This document shows, piece by piece, positions 1-8,339 of a stretch of DNA of 9,738 bases. The stretch comes from DASRAU01 sp035638075. GTDB taxonomy: Bacteria; Acidobacteriota; Polarisedimenticolia; Gp22-AA2. Every line of letters starts with the position of its first letter. Position 1 is the stretch's first letter. The DNA lies in NCBI GenBank assembly GCA_035638075.1, contig DASRAU010000040.1, forward strand, positions 1 through 9,738. The letters run 5' to 3'. A program made the translations under genes and the position numbers. Under the pieces are notes generated by a model, which searched no databases, had not been told where the DNA came from, and worked only from the letters and a program-made list of their open reading frames with translations.

Positions 1-1465
<1,465 letters not shown>

Positions 1466-1498
1466 GATCGCGCCCGGGGGCGCGGAGGAATCGCAACG

Positions 1499-3241
1499 AT
1501 GGACTGGCTCTCGAGTCACCTGCTGACGGTCGTGACCTTCCTGCCGCTCTTCGGGGCGCTCGGGCTCCTGTTCGTGCGCCGCGAGCGGACGCAGGTCTTC
1601 ATCTACGGCGCGACCCTCGTCGCGGGGCTCGATTTCCTGCTGTCGCTGCCGCTGTGGTTCCGCTTCGACACCTCGAAGAGCGGCTTCCAGTTCCTCGAGC
1701 GCTCCGACTGGATCCCGTCGATCGGCGCCCAGTACTTCCTCGGCATCGACGGCATCTCGCTCCTGCTCATCCTGCTCACGACGCTGCTCGGCTTCCTCGC
1801 CATCCTGTCCTCGTGGACGGCGGTCACGGAACGGGTGAAGGAGTACTACATCTTCCTGCTGGCGCTGCAGACGGGGATGCTCGGGGTGTTCGTCTCCCTC
1901 GACCTCTTCCTCTTCTACGTCTTCTGGGAGGCCATGCTGGTGCCGATGTACTTCCTCATCGGCATCTGGGGTGGGCCGCGCAAGCTGTACGCGGCGATCA
2001 AGTTCTTCCTGTACACCCTGTTCGGCTCGGTGCTGATGCTGCTCGGGATCCTGGCCATCTACTTCTACTACCCGCAGGCGGGAGGCGCCGCGGCCGGCAC
2101 GTTCGACCTGACCGAGCTGGTGCGGGTCCTCGGGAATCTCAACGACCCGCAGTGGCTCGACATGCAGAAGTGGATCTTCCTGGCCTTCTTCCTCGGGTTC
2201 GCCATCAAGGTGCCGATGTTCCCGTTCCATACGTGGCTCCCGGACGCGCACGTCGAGGCGCCGACGGCCGGCTCGGTCATCCTGGCCGGCGTGCTGCTGA
2301 AGATGGGGACCTACGGCTTCGTCCGCTTCGCGCTGCCGCTTTTGCCCGCGGCGACCAAGTGGTACCTCCCGTGGCTCCTGCTGCTCTCGGTCGTCGGCAT
2401 CATCTACGGGGCGCTCGTGGCGATGGCGCAGACCGACTGGAAGAAGCTCGTGGCCTACTCTTCAGTCAGCCATCTCGGCTTCTGCACCCTGGGGCTCTTC
2501 GCGCTCAACCACCGCGGGCTTTCGGGAAGCGTGCTGCAGATGATCAACCACGGGCTTTCGACCGGGGCGCTCTTCCTCATCGTCGGGCTCATCTACGAGC
2601 GCCGCCACACCCGCGACCTCGCCGAGTTCGGCGGCCTCTCGAAGGTGATGCCGGTCTTCGCGACGCTCTTCCTCATCGTCACCATGTCCTCGATCGGCCT
2701 GCCGGCCCTCAACGGCTTCATCGGCGAGTTCACCATCCTCGCCGGCGCCTGGGACATCCCGGCCGGCTACGGGTTCCTGCTCCCGTGGGCCGGGTCGCTC
2801 CACATCGGCGGCCGCTTCTGGGCGGTGTGCGGCGCGCTGGGGATCGTCCTCGGGGCCGCGTACATGCTGTGGCTCTACCAGCGGACGATGTTCGGCAGGC
2901 TGGAGAACCCCGAGAACGCCAAGCTCAAGGATCTCTCGATGCGCGAGGTCATGACGCTCGTGCCGATCGTCGCCTGCTGCTTCTGGATCGGGCTCTATCC
3001 GAAGCCCTTCTTCGACGTGCTCGAGCGCCCGGTGACGGAACTCGTCGAGCGCCTCGAGGGGCCCGGCGCTCCCGCGGTGGCCTCCGTGCGCACCGCCGCC
3101 ACGACGGCTGACACGGCCACGGCGCCCGGCACGGCGCCGGCCGCGACCACAGCGCCGGCCACGACCACGGCGCCGGGCACGGCGCCGGACACGATGGCCG
3201 CCGGATCGACCGTGACCGCGGCGCAGGGGTCGTCCCGGTAG
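1499..3241 (+). CDS. nuoM: NADH-quinone oxidoreductase subunit M with extended C-terminal tail
   Basis: Middle antiporter-like proton-pumping subunit of complex I in the inner membrane. The ATG at 1499 is preceded by GGAGG (1484-1488) at a 10-base spacing. About 14 membrane helices fill residues 1-510. The conserved charged residues are all present: Glu144 (FWEAMLVPMYF), Lys237 (AIKVPMFPFHTWLPDAH), Lys268 (LLKMGTYGF) and Glu410 (NGFIGEF). They correspond to E. coli Glu144, Lys234, Lys265 and Glu407. The TDWKKLVAYSSVSHLGF segment is also intact. At 580 residues it is about 70 longer than E. coli NuoM (509). The extra length is a C-terminal tail from about residue 520, rich in Ala, Thr and Pro and encoded by imperfect repeats. 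That tail looks disordered and is not needed for the family assignment. It lies 33 bases after nuoL and 18 before nuoN, consistent with one transcript. Confidence 0.97.
   Translation: MDWLSSHLLTVVTFLPLFGALGLLFVRRERTQVFIYGATLVAGLDFLLSLPLWFRFDTSKSGFQFLERSDWIPSIGAQYFLGIDGISLLLILLTTLLGFLAILSSWTAVTERVKEYYIFLLALQTGMLGVFVSLDLFLFYVFWEAMLVPMYFLIGIWGGPRKLYAAIKFFLYTLFGSVLMLLGILAIYFYYPQAGGAAAGTFDLTELVRVLGNLNDPQWLDMQKWIFLAFFLGFAIKVPMFPFHTWLPDAHVEAPTAGSVILAGVLLKMGTYGFVRFALPLLPAATKWYLPWLLLLSVVGIIYGALVAMAQTDWKKLVAYSSVSHLGFCTLGLFALNHRGLSGSVLQMINHGLSTGALFLIVGLIYERRHTRDLAEFGGLSKVMPVFATLFLIVTMSSIGLPALNGFIGEFTILAGAWDIPAGYGFLLPWAGSLHIGGRFWAVCGALGIVLGAAYMLWLYQRTMFGRLENPENAKLKDLSMREVMTLVPIVACCFWIGLYPKPFFDVLERPVTELVERLEGPGAPAVASVRTAATTADTATAPGTAPAATTAPATTTAPGTAPDTMAAGSTVTAAQGSSR
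3113..3187 (+). repeat. Imperfect GC-rich repeats encoding the NuoM Ala/Thr/Pro tail
   Basis: Two 27-base copies (3113-3139 and 3161-3187), 48 bases apart, differ at 2 of 27 positions. They encode TATAPGTAP and TTTAPGTAP. A related unit between them encodes ATTAPA. All spacings are multiples of three, so gain or loss of units would keep the reading frame. The repeat makes up most of the low-complexity end of NuoM (about residues 539-563). It is built from GCGCCGG and ACSACS words and looks like slippage-derived expansion, not a mobile element. Confidence 0.75.
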
Positions 3242-3259
3242 GCGGAGTCACCGGAACCC

Positions 3260-4777
3260 GTGCCGGCGTTCGACCCGAACCAGCTCCGGCTCCTCTCTCC
3301 CGAGATCCTCCTCTCGGCCTGCGCCTGCCTGCTCCTGGTGTTCTCGCTCGCGAGCCGCGATGCGCGCCTCTGGGGACCGGGGCTGTCGACGCTCGCCTGC
3401 ACCGTGACGCTCGCGGCGCTCCTGGCCTACCCGCTCCAGTTCGGCCTCGAAGCGATGCGGCTGCCCGACTCGTTCGTCGCCTTCCAGGGCGCGTTCGTCC
3501 TCGACGCGTGCGCCGTCTTCTTCAAGGCGCTGTTCCTGCTCTCGGCGCTCCTGACGCTCCTGTTCTCGGAGCGCTACCTGCGCGAGGGAGGGAGCGAAGG
3601 CGGGGAGTACTACGCGCTCGTGCTCTTCGCCATCGTCGGGATGATGCTGGTCGCGTCGGCGGGCGACTTCCTGACCCTCTTCGTGGCGCTCGAGACGGCG
3701 GCGCTCGCGCTCTACCCCCTGGTCGGCTACGCGCGCCGCGAGCCACGCTCGATCGAAGGGGCGCTCAAGTATTTCCTGGTCGGGTCGTTCGCGACGGCGC
3801 TCTTCCTCTTCGGCATCTCGCTCGTGTACGGCCTGACCGGGACGCTGTCGTTCGGCCTCATCGGCATGTCGCGATCGATCGGCGCCCTCGATCCCGCGCA
3901 GGCCCCGTGGTTCCTGCTGGGGATGATCCTCGTCATCGCCGGGCTCGGCTTCAAGATCGCGGCGGTGCCGTTCCATATGTGGGCCCCGGACGCCTACCAG
4001 GGGGCGCCGACGCCGATCACCGGGCTCCTCTCGACCGCGTCGAAGGCGGCCGGGTTCGTGGCCATGCTGCGGCTCTTCCCGCTGGCCTTCGGGCGCCTGG
4101 GCGATCGCTGGTCTCTGCTGCTCGTCATCCTGTCGGTCGCCAGCATGAGCCTCGGGACGTTCGCCGCGCTGACCCAGGACAACGTCAAGCGCATGCTGGC
4201 CTACTCGTCCATCGCCCACGCCGGTTACGCCCTGCTCGGCCTCGTCGCGGCGGGCCGCGGGCCCGACCTCGGGACGCGCGAGTGGGGCATGCAGGCGGTG
4301 TTCCTGTACTTGCTCGTCTACACCTTCGTGAATCTCGGAGCGTTCGGGATGGTGGCGATGCTGAAGCGTCGCGGCGTGGCCGGCGACCGGGTCGCCGATT
4401 TCGCCGGGCTGGGGCGCAAGAACCCGCTCGCCGCCTTCGCGATGCTGGTGTTCCTGCTCTCGCTCGCGGGGATCCCGGCCACCGCCGGTTTCGTGGGGAA
4501 GTGGTACCTGTTCGCCGCGGCGGTGCACGCGAAGCTCGCGTGGCTCGCTGTGGTGGCGGTCGTCAACAGCGCCGTGTCGCTCTACTTCTACGCGCGCATC
4601 GTCGTGATGATGTACATGCGCGAGCCGCAGGATGACATCCCGTTCCGTCCGACCTTCGCCGAAGCGACGGCGCTGCTGATCTGCCTCCTCTTCACCCTCG
4701 GCTTCGGTCTCTACCCGCGGCCCCTGGTCGAGCTGACCCGCCACTCGATCATCGCCTTCGCCCCCTGGGCGCTCTAG
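3260..4777 (+). CDS. nuoN: NADH-quinone oxidoreductase subunit N
   Basis: Third antiporter-like proton-channel subunit of complex I, nearest the quinone arm. A GTG start at 3260 is chosen: a GGCGGAG stretch (3241-3247) lies upstream at about 12 bases, and the next residues lead straight into the first membrane helix. The 505 residues are close to the E. coli length (485) and contain about 14 hydrophobic helices. Key residues visible are Glu145 (LFVALETAALALYPLVGY), Lys232 (GFKIAAVPFHMWAPDAYQGAP), Lys262 (LLSTASKAAGFVAMLR) and Lys414 (TAGFVGKWYLF). The signature TQDNVKRMLAYSSIAHAGYAL is also present. It is the last nuo gene here, and its TAG stop is only 4 bases before the first ATP synthase-cluster gene, which suggests co-transcription and perhaps translational coupling across the two complexes. 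Confidence 0.97.
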   Translation: MPAFDPNQLRLLSPEILLSACACLLLVFSLASRDARLWGPGLSTLACTVTLAALLAYPLQFGLEAMRLPDSFVAFQGAFVLDACAVFFKALFLLSALLTLLFSERYLREGGSEGGEYYALVLFAIVGMMLVASAGDFLTLFVALETAALALYPLVGYARREPRSIEGALKYFLVGSFATALFLFGISLVYGLTGTLSFGLIGMSRSIGALDPAQAPWFLLGMILVIAGLGFKIAAVPFHMWAPDAYQGAPTPITGLLSTASKAAGFVAMLRLFPLAFGRLGDRWSLLLVILSVASMSLGTFAALTQDNVKRMLAYSSIAHAGYALLGLVAAGRGPDLGTREWGMQAVFLYLLVYTFVNLGAFGMVAMLKRRGVAGDRVADFAGLGRKNPLAAFAMLVFLLSLAGIPATAGFVGKWYLFAAAVHAKLAWLAVVAVVNSAVSLYFYARIVVMMYMREPQDDIPFRPTFAEATALLICLLFTLGFGLYPRPLVELTRHSIIAFAPWAL

Positions 4778-4781
4778 ACCA

Positions 4782-5009
4782 ATGCCGCGAGACGATGAGC
4801 CCTCGGCGCTGGCGAAGGCCATGGCGCAGTCGCAGATGGGGCTGCAGCTCGTCGCCCCCATCATCGGCATGGGGGGCCTCGGGTGGCTCCTGGACCGGCA
4901 CTTCCTCACCTCCCCCTGGATCACCCTCGCCGGCCTCATCCTCGGGGTCATCGGCGGGATGGTGAACTTCATCCACGCGGCCCTCCATCCGCCGGGGGAA
5001 AAGGAGTGA
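4782..5009 (+). CDS. atpZ: AtpZ/AtpI-family small membrane protein (F-ATPase gene 1)
   Basis: A 75-residue protein with a charged N-terminus (residues 1-15) and two membrane helices (about 20-38 and 47-67). They carry the family pattern APIIGMGGLGWLLDRHF and a Gly-rich second helix ending NFIHAA. Members of this family sit at the front of ATP synthase operons. They have been linked to assembly of the c-ring/Fo and, in Bacillus, to divalent cation handling; the exact role is unsettled. The start is the ATG at 4782, right after nuoN; no separate strong Shine-Dalgarno is visible, so ribosomes may reinitiate from nuoN. The TGA stop overlaps the GTG of atpI by four bases (GTGA). Family assignment is confident, the gene symbol less so. 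Confidence 0.85.
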   Translation: MPRDDEPSALAKAMAQSQMGLQLVAPIIGMGGLGWLLDRHFLTSPWITLAGLILGVIGGMVNFIHAALHPPGEKE

Positions 5010-5398
5010 GCGCCCGGGGTGCCGCGGCGCTCGCGGCGGGGGTGGGGCTGGCCGCCGCGGTCGCCGGCCTCCTCCTGCGCGACCGGCTGCCTCCGGGCGC
5101 GGCGGCCGGATTCGCGCTCGGCGGGGTGCTCGCGGCCCTCGGCGCGGTCTCGTGGATCCTGGCGGCCGAGCGGGGGAGCCGGCGGCCGCAGTCCTTCCTG
5201 CTCCTCGTGGGGCTTGGCATCCTGGGCCGGCTCGTGGTATATGGCGCAACCCTAATCTACGTCGCACTTCTGACGCGGATCGACCCGCTGTGGACGGCCG
5301 GGTCGCTCCTGGGGTTCCACGTCCTGCTCATGATGCTCGAGGTCCGGTTCGCCCTTCACGGGCTGAAGGGCCCGGGTGCGAAGGAAGAGGTGTCGTGA
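5006..5398 (+). CDS. atpI: ATP synthase subunit I (AtpI-like)
   Basis: A 130-residue hydrophobic protein with four predicted membrane helices (about residues 6-24, 32-54, 63-89 and 95-118) and a short charged tail. AtpI proteins are non-stoichiometric helpers that promote c-ring assembly in the Fo sector. The call rests on position between atpZ and atpB, on length and on the four-helix layout with a GRLVVYGATLIYVAL helix typical of the family; sequence conservation in this family is low. The GTG at 5006 is chosen because it overlaps the atpZ stop (GTGA) with a GGGGGAA purine stretch at 4994-5000. The longer upstream open frame runs through atpZ and is not real. Its own stop overlaps the atpB GTG in the same way. 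Codons around 5234-5272 are less GC-rich than the surroundings. Confidence 0.8.
   Translation: MSARGAAALAAGVGLAAAVAGLLLRDRLPPGAAAGFALGGVLAALGAVSWILAAERGSRRPQSFLLLVGLGILGRLVVYGATLIYVALLTRIDPLWTAGSLLGFHVLLMMLEVRFALHGLKGPGAKEEVS
5214..5243 (+). promoter_or_regulatory. Possible internal promoter inside atpI, ahead of atpB
   Basis: TTGGCA (5214-5219, five of six matches to the sigma70 -35 consensus) is followed after 18 bases by TATATG (5238-5243, four of six). The site lies in a locally AT-richer patch of an otherwise very GC-rich gene. A transcript from here would start near 5250 and carry atpB, atpE and atpF without the upstream nuo genes, which would suit the higher demand for c subunits. The evidence is hexamer matching only. 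Confidence 0.25.
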
Positions 5399-6237
5399 CC
5401 GAAGAGGCGGTTCAGGCAGCGGGGCACGCGGCCGAGGCGGGTGGCGAGGGGGCCTTCAACCCCAACGCGCTCCTGGCGGAGCACGTCCTCGACCAGCGCA
5501 CGCTCGAGGTGCCGTTCCTCGGGCACGTGCACCTGCCGATCCTGCACCTCGGTCCGTATGCGCTGCCGATCACCCGCCACGTCGTGATGATGTGGATCGC
5601 CGCGGTCATCGTGCTGCTGGTCTCCTGCGTGGCGGCGCGGCGGCGCGCCCGGGTGCCGGGTCGCCTGCAGAGCCTGGTCGAGCTGATCGTGGTCTTCGTG
5701 CGGGACGAGCTGGCGCGCAAGAGCATCGGCCACCACGCCGATCGCTACGTGCCGTTTCTCCTGACCGTCTTCTTCTTCATCATGACCTGCAACTACCTCG
5801 GGCTCCTGCCGTACGCGGCCACCGCCACGAGCAACATCTCGGTGACGGCGGGCCTCGCGCTCCTGGCGTTCGTCATGACCCAGGCCGCCGGCATCCGGGA
5901 ATACGGGGTGGCGGGGCACGCGAAGAACCTCATCCCGCCCGGCCTGCCGGCGTGGCTCCTGCCGATCATGATCCCGGTCGAGCTCCTGGGCATCTTCACC
6001 AAGCCCTTCGCCCTGTGCGTCCGGCTCTTCGCCAACATGACGGCGGGGCACGTGATCATCCTGTCGCTCTTCAGCATCGTCTTCCTGCTCAAGAGCGTGA
6101 TGTTCGGGGTCTTCGTCTCGGTGCCGTTCGCGCTCTTCATCAACGGCATCGAGCTGCTCGTGGCGTTCCTGCAGGCGTACATCTTCACGATGCTGACGGC
6201 GTTGTTCATCGGGATGTCGGCCCATCCGGCCCACTGA
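5395..6237 (+). CDS. atpB: F-type ATP synthase subunit a
   Basis: Stator channel subunit of the Fo motor in the inner membrane; it provides the two half-channels through which protons reach and leave the c-ring. The GTG at 5395 overlaps the atpI stop (GTGA) and has AGGAAGAGG (5382-5390) just upstream. The protein is 280 residues, normal for the family. The essential arginine is Arg210 in LCVRLFANMTAGH. The following His219 and Glu253 (NGIELLVAFLQAY, with Gln260) occupy the positions of E. coli Glu219 and His245, the well-known reciprocal Glu/His arrangement. Five to six membrane helices are visible (about 62-82, 118-140, 148-166, 188-204, 212-240, 245-272). The N-terminal 30 residues are Ala/Glu/His-rich and probably variable. 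Confidence 0.97.
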   Translation: MTEEAVQAAGHAAEAGGEGAFNPNALLAEHVLDQRTLEVPFLGHVHLPILHLGPYALPITRHVVMMWIAAVIVLLVSCVAARRRARVPGRLQSLVELIVVFVRDELARKSIGHHADRYVPFLLTVFFFIMTCNYLGLLPYAATATSNISVTAGLALLAFVMTQAAGIREYGVAGHAKNLIPPGLPAWLLPIMIPVELLGIFTKPFALCVRLFANMTAGHVIILSLFSIVFLLKSVMFGVFVSVPFALFINGIELLVAFLQAYIFTMLTALFIGMSAHPAH

Positions 6238-6267
6238 GGCGCCGGTACGGGCGACCGTTCACGAACG

Positions 6268-6274
6268 AAGGAGG
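6268..6274 (+). promoter_or_regulatory. Strong Shine-Dalgarno of atpE
   Basis: AAGGAGG lies 8 bases before the atpE ATG, in the 45-base atpB-atpE gap. It is one of the best ribosome-binding sites in the window and fits the need to make about ten c subunits per Fo complex. It also settles the start at 6283. Confidence 0.75.
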
Positions 6275-6282
6275 GGTGGGGC

Positions 6283-6516
6283 ATGGAATTCGGCAATTCA
6301 CTGGCGCATCTGGGGGCGGGAATCGGCGCGGGGCTCGCAATCATCGGGGTCGGCGCCGGCATCGGCAGGCTCGCGGCCGCGGCCATGGAAGGCAGCGCCC
6401 GGCAGCCCCAGGTCCTCGGCGAAATCCGCACGACGATGATCATCGCCGCCGCCCTCATCGAGGGCGCGACGCTGTTCGCGCTCGTCGTCTGCGTCCTTCT
6501 CGCCCTAAAAGCGTAG
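6283..6516 (+). CDS. atpE: F-type ATP synthase subunit c
   Basis: The 77-residue hairpin subunit that oligomerises into the rotating c-ring of Fo. Helix 1 (about residues 6-30) has the Gly-rich packing motif GAGIGAGLAIIGVGAGIGR. The cytoplasmic loop has the conserved Arg40-Gln41-Pro42. Helix 2 (about 50-75) carries the ion-binding carboxylate Glu60 in AALIEGATLFALV. At the positions that supply extra sodium ligands in Ilyobacter tartaricus (Gln32, Ser66, Thr67, Tyr70) this protein has Ile27, Gly61, Ala62 and Phe65. I therefore infer a proton-specific ring. Length is typical and no signal peptide is needed. Confidence 0.97.
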   Translation: MEFGNSLAHLGAGIGAGLAIIGVGAGIGRLAAAAMEGSARQPQVLGEIRTTMIIAAALIEGATLFALVVCVLLALKA

Positions 6517-6543
6517 AATCGCGGCATCCTCCGGAGAGTTCTC

Positions 6544-7062
6544 ATGGGCACGCAGCTCGTCACGCCGGATCTGGGGACCATCATCTGGACCCTGATCACC
6601 TTCGTCATCCTGCTCTTCCTGTTGAAGCGTTTCGCCTGGGGGCCGCTGCTGGCCCTTCTGGACGAGCGGGAAAAAACGGTGAAGGACTCCCTCGAGGCGG
6701 CGGAGCGGGCGCGCGCCGAGGCGGACGAGACGCTCCGGAAGAACCAGGAGATCCTGGCGGGGGCGCGCCGCGAGACCCAGGCGCTCCTCGAGCAGGGTCG
6801 CAAGGAGAGCGAGACCCTGCGGGCCGAGATCCTGGCGCAGGCGCGCCAGGAGGCGCAGGGTCTCGTCGAGCAGGGCAAGCGCCAGATCCAGTTCGAGCAG
6901 AAGCAGGCGTTCGATTCTCTCAGGGGCCAGGTCGCGGATCTCGCCATCGGCGCGGCCGAGCGGCTGATCCGCGCCGACCTCGACGACGCCCGGCACCGCC
7001 AGCTCGTCGCCGACTACGTGAAGACCCTCTCCGAGAGCGGGACCGAGACCGGGAAGCACTGA
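6544..7062 (+). CDS. atpF: F-type ATP synthase subunit b
   Basis: Peripheral-stalk subunit that links the Fo membrane sector to F1 and resists rotor torque. The ATG at 6544 has GGAGAG (6533-6538) upstream. One N-terminal membrane helix (about residues 12-29, TIIWTLITFVILLFLLKRF) is followed by the conserved WGPLLALLDERE turn. A long charged coiled coil covers about 40-135, and a C-terminal part (about 140-165) is expected to contact the delta subunit. At 172 residues it is normal length (E. coli 156). Residues 69-88 and 95-114 are an internal repeat at a 26-residue offset with 12 of 20 identities. Only one b gene is present, which suggests a b2 homodimer unless a second b is encoded elsewhere. 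The expected next gene, delta (atpH), is absent; aroB follows instead. Confidence 0.95.
   Translation: MGTQLVTPDLGTIIWTLITFVILLFLLKRFAWGPLLALLDEREKTVKDSLEAAERARAEADETLRKNQEILAGARRETQALLEQGRKESETLRAEILAQARQEAQGLVEQGKRQIQFEQKQAFDSLRGQVADLAIGAAERLIRADLDDARHRQLVADYVKTLSESGTETGKH
6748..6885 (+). repeat. Internal repeat in the atpF coiled coil
   Basis: The segment coding residues 69-88 (6748-6807) recurs at residues 95-114 (6826-6885). Both begin with EILA and share a [LV]EQG core, 12 of 20 residues are identical, and both start with the same 12 bases (GAGATCCTGGCG). The 26-residue offset equals 11 + 15, which matches the hendecad-type periodicity of b-subunit stalks. It may be a duplication or simply repeat periodicity under selection. 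Confidence 0.5.
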
Positions 7063-7093
7063 TCTCCCCCGGCCTCCGCCGCACCACCCGCGC

Positions 7094-8200
7094 GTGATCC
7101 GAGTCCCGGTCCGGCTGCGCCGCCAGGTCGACGAGACGCACGATGTGCGCATCGGCCGCGGGATCGGCCCGCGGCTGTCGGTCGACCTGCGGCGTCGCGC
7201 CCTCGCCAATCGCTACGTCGTCGTCACCGACCGGGTGCTGTGGCCGAAGCACGGCCGGCGCCTTTTGGCCGGGCTGAAGCGGCGCGGGCTGCGCGCCGAC
7301 GCGGTGATCATCCCGGCGGGGGAGCGCAGCAAGACCCGGCGCGTGCGCGACAGGCTCGAGGACGCGCTCATCCGCCTCGGCGCCGATCGCGGCACCGCGC
7401 TCGTGGCGCTCGGCGGGGGCGTCGTGGGCGACCTCGCCGGGTTCGTCGCCGCCACCTTCCATCGCGGCATCCCGCACGTGCAGATCCCGACCACGCTCGT
7501 CGGGATGGTGGACTCCTCCATCGGCGGCAAGACCGCCATCAACCACCCGGCCGGGAAGAACCTCATCGGCGCCTTCCACCCGCCTGCCGCCGTCTACATC
7601 GACGTGGACTACCTCAAGACGCTGCCCGATCGCGAGCTGCGATCCGGACTGGCGGAGGTGGTGAAGTGCGGCGTCATCGCCGACCCGGGATTATTCGAGA
7701 CGCTCGAGCGCCATGCCAACCGGGTGCTGGCCTTCGACCTCGACCTGCTGGTGCGCCTCGTCGAGGCGTGCGTCCGGCTCAAGGCGCGCGTCGTCAGCGG
7801 AGACCTGCGCGAGACCAACCGCCGCGTCATCCTGAACTTCGGCCACACCGTCGGGCACGCGCTCGAGACCCTCAGCGGCTATCGCCTGACGCATGGCGAG
7901 GCGGTGGCCATCGGCCTCGTCGCCGAGGCGCGGCTCGCCGCGCGCGCCGGTCTCGCCTCCGCCGAGCTTTCGGGCCGCATCGCGCGCCTGCTCGCGCTGC
8001 TCGGCCTGCCGACGGAGATCCCGAAGCGGCACACGCCGGAAGCGATCCTGCGCGTGGCGCGGCGCGACAAGAAGACGCGGCAGGGGCGGATCGCTTACGC
8101 GCTTCCTTCACGTCTTGGAGCCATGGCGCGATCCGGTGGGGGGTATTCCATCATGCTGGACGACGGGTTCGTCGCGGCCGCTTTGCGCAGTTCCTCCTGA
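7094..8200 (+). CDS. aroB: 3-dehydroquinate synthase
   Basis: Second enzyme of the shikimate pathway: converts 3-deoxy-D-arabino-heptulosonate 7-phosphate to 3-dehydroquinate in the cytoplasm, using NAD+ and a divalent metal (usually zinc). The 368 residues match the family length. Visible motifs are the NAD-binding GGGVVGDLAGFVAATFHRG (107-125), IPTTLVGMVDSSIGGKTAIN (131-150), GKNLIGAFH, and metal ligands Glu188 (LAEVVK), His251 (NFGHTVGHALET) and His267 (THGEAVAIG). Substrate-site lysines near 146, 155 and 191 are also present. The GTG at 7094 fits the N-terminal length, but no Shine-Dalgarno is evident in the 31 bases after atpF, so the start is less certain than the identity. It may be co-transcribed with the atp genes. 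It lacks any fused shikimate kinase. Confidence 0.96.
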   Translation: MIRVPVRLRRQVDETHDVRIGRGIGPRLSVDLRRRALANRYVVVTDRVLWPKHGRRLLAGLKRRGLRADAVIIPAGERSKTRRVRDRLEDALIRLGADRGTALVALGGGVVGDLAGFVAATFHRGIPHVQIPTTLVGMVDSSIGGKTAINHPAGKNLIGAFHPPAAVYIDVDYLKTLPDRELRSGLAEVVKCGVIADPGLFETLERHANRVLAFDLDLLVRLVEACVRLKARVVSGDLRETNRRVILNFGHTVGHALETLSGYRLTHGEAVAIGLVAEARLAARAGLASAELSGRIARLLALLGLPTEIPKRHTPEAILRVARRDKKTRQGRIAYALPSRLGAMARSGGGYSIMLDDGFVAAALRSSS

Positions 8201-8239
8201 AACCAGCGCTCTAGCCACCGCCAAGAGGGAACAGGGATC

Positions 8240-8259
8240 GACCCCGTCGGGGACGGGTC
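8240..8259 (+). terminator. Weak hairpin after aroB, possible terminator element
   Basis: GACCCCGTC (8240-8248) pairs with GACGGGTC (8252-8259), eight base pairs with one bulged C and a three-base GGG loop, 40 bases after the aroB stop. There is no T-run, so it is not a classical intrinsic terminator. Its left arm GACCC could also pair with GGGTC at 8275-8279, so alternative folds are possible. In sequence this GC-rich, chance pairings are common. Confidence 0.25.
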
Positions 8260-8280
8260 CGGGCTCGCGGCCCAGGGTCT

Positions 8281-8339
8281 CCCACGCCCCTACTCCAAAC
8301 CGCCTCTCCCGAATGACGAAAGCGTCATCGGGTCGTGGG
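8281..8339 (+). other. Nested hairpin, candidate structured RNA or factor-dependent terminator
   Basis: An inner stem pairs CCCG-A-ATGACG (8308-8318) with CGTCATCGGG (8323-8332) around an AAAG loop: ten base pairs with a single bulged A. An outer stem pairs CCCACG (8281-8286) with CGTGGG (8334-8339), separated by one base on the 3' side and 21 unpaired bases on the 5' side. A competing pairing joins CCGCCTC (8300-8306) to GAGGCGG (8347-8353). No T-run follows. It lies upstream of the predicted promoter at 8449-8476, so it would be in the aroB 3' end or in a leader from an unseen promoter. It does not match any riboswitch class I can recognise. Confidence 0.4.

Noticed and set aside
3248..4972. 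574-codon antisense open frame over nuoN and atpZ
   Set aside because: Its translation is dominated by Glu, Arg, Gly and His with no domain and mirrors the third-position GC bias of the sense genes; nothing supports translation.
5356..6234. 292-codon antisense open frame exactly over atpB
   Set aside because: Highly charged Arg/His/Asp/Glu-rich shadow of a well-conserved membrane protein gene.
6514..6519. TAGAAT, a good -10 match just before atpF
   Set aside because: It coincides with the atpE stop codon and has no acceptable -35 hexamer 16-18 bases upstream.
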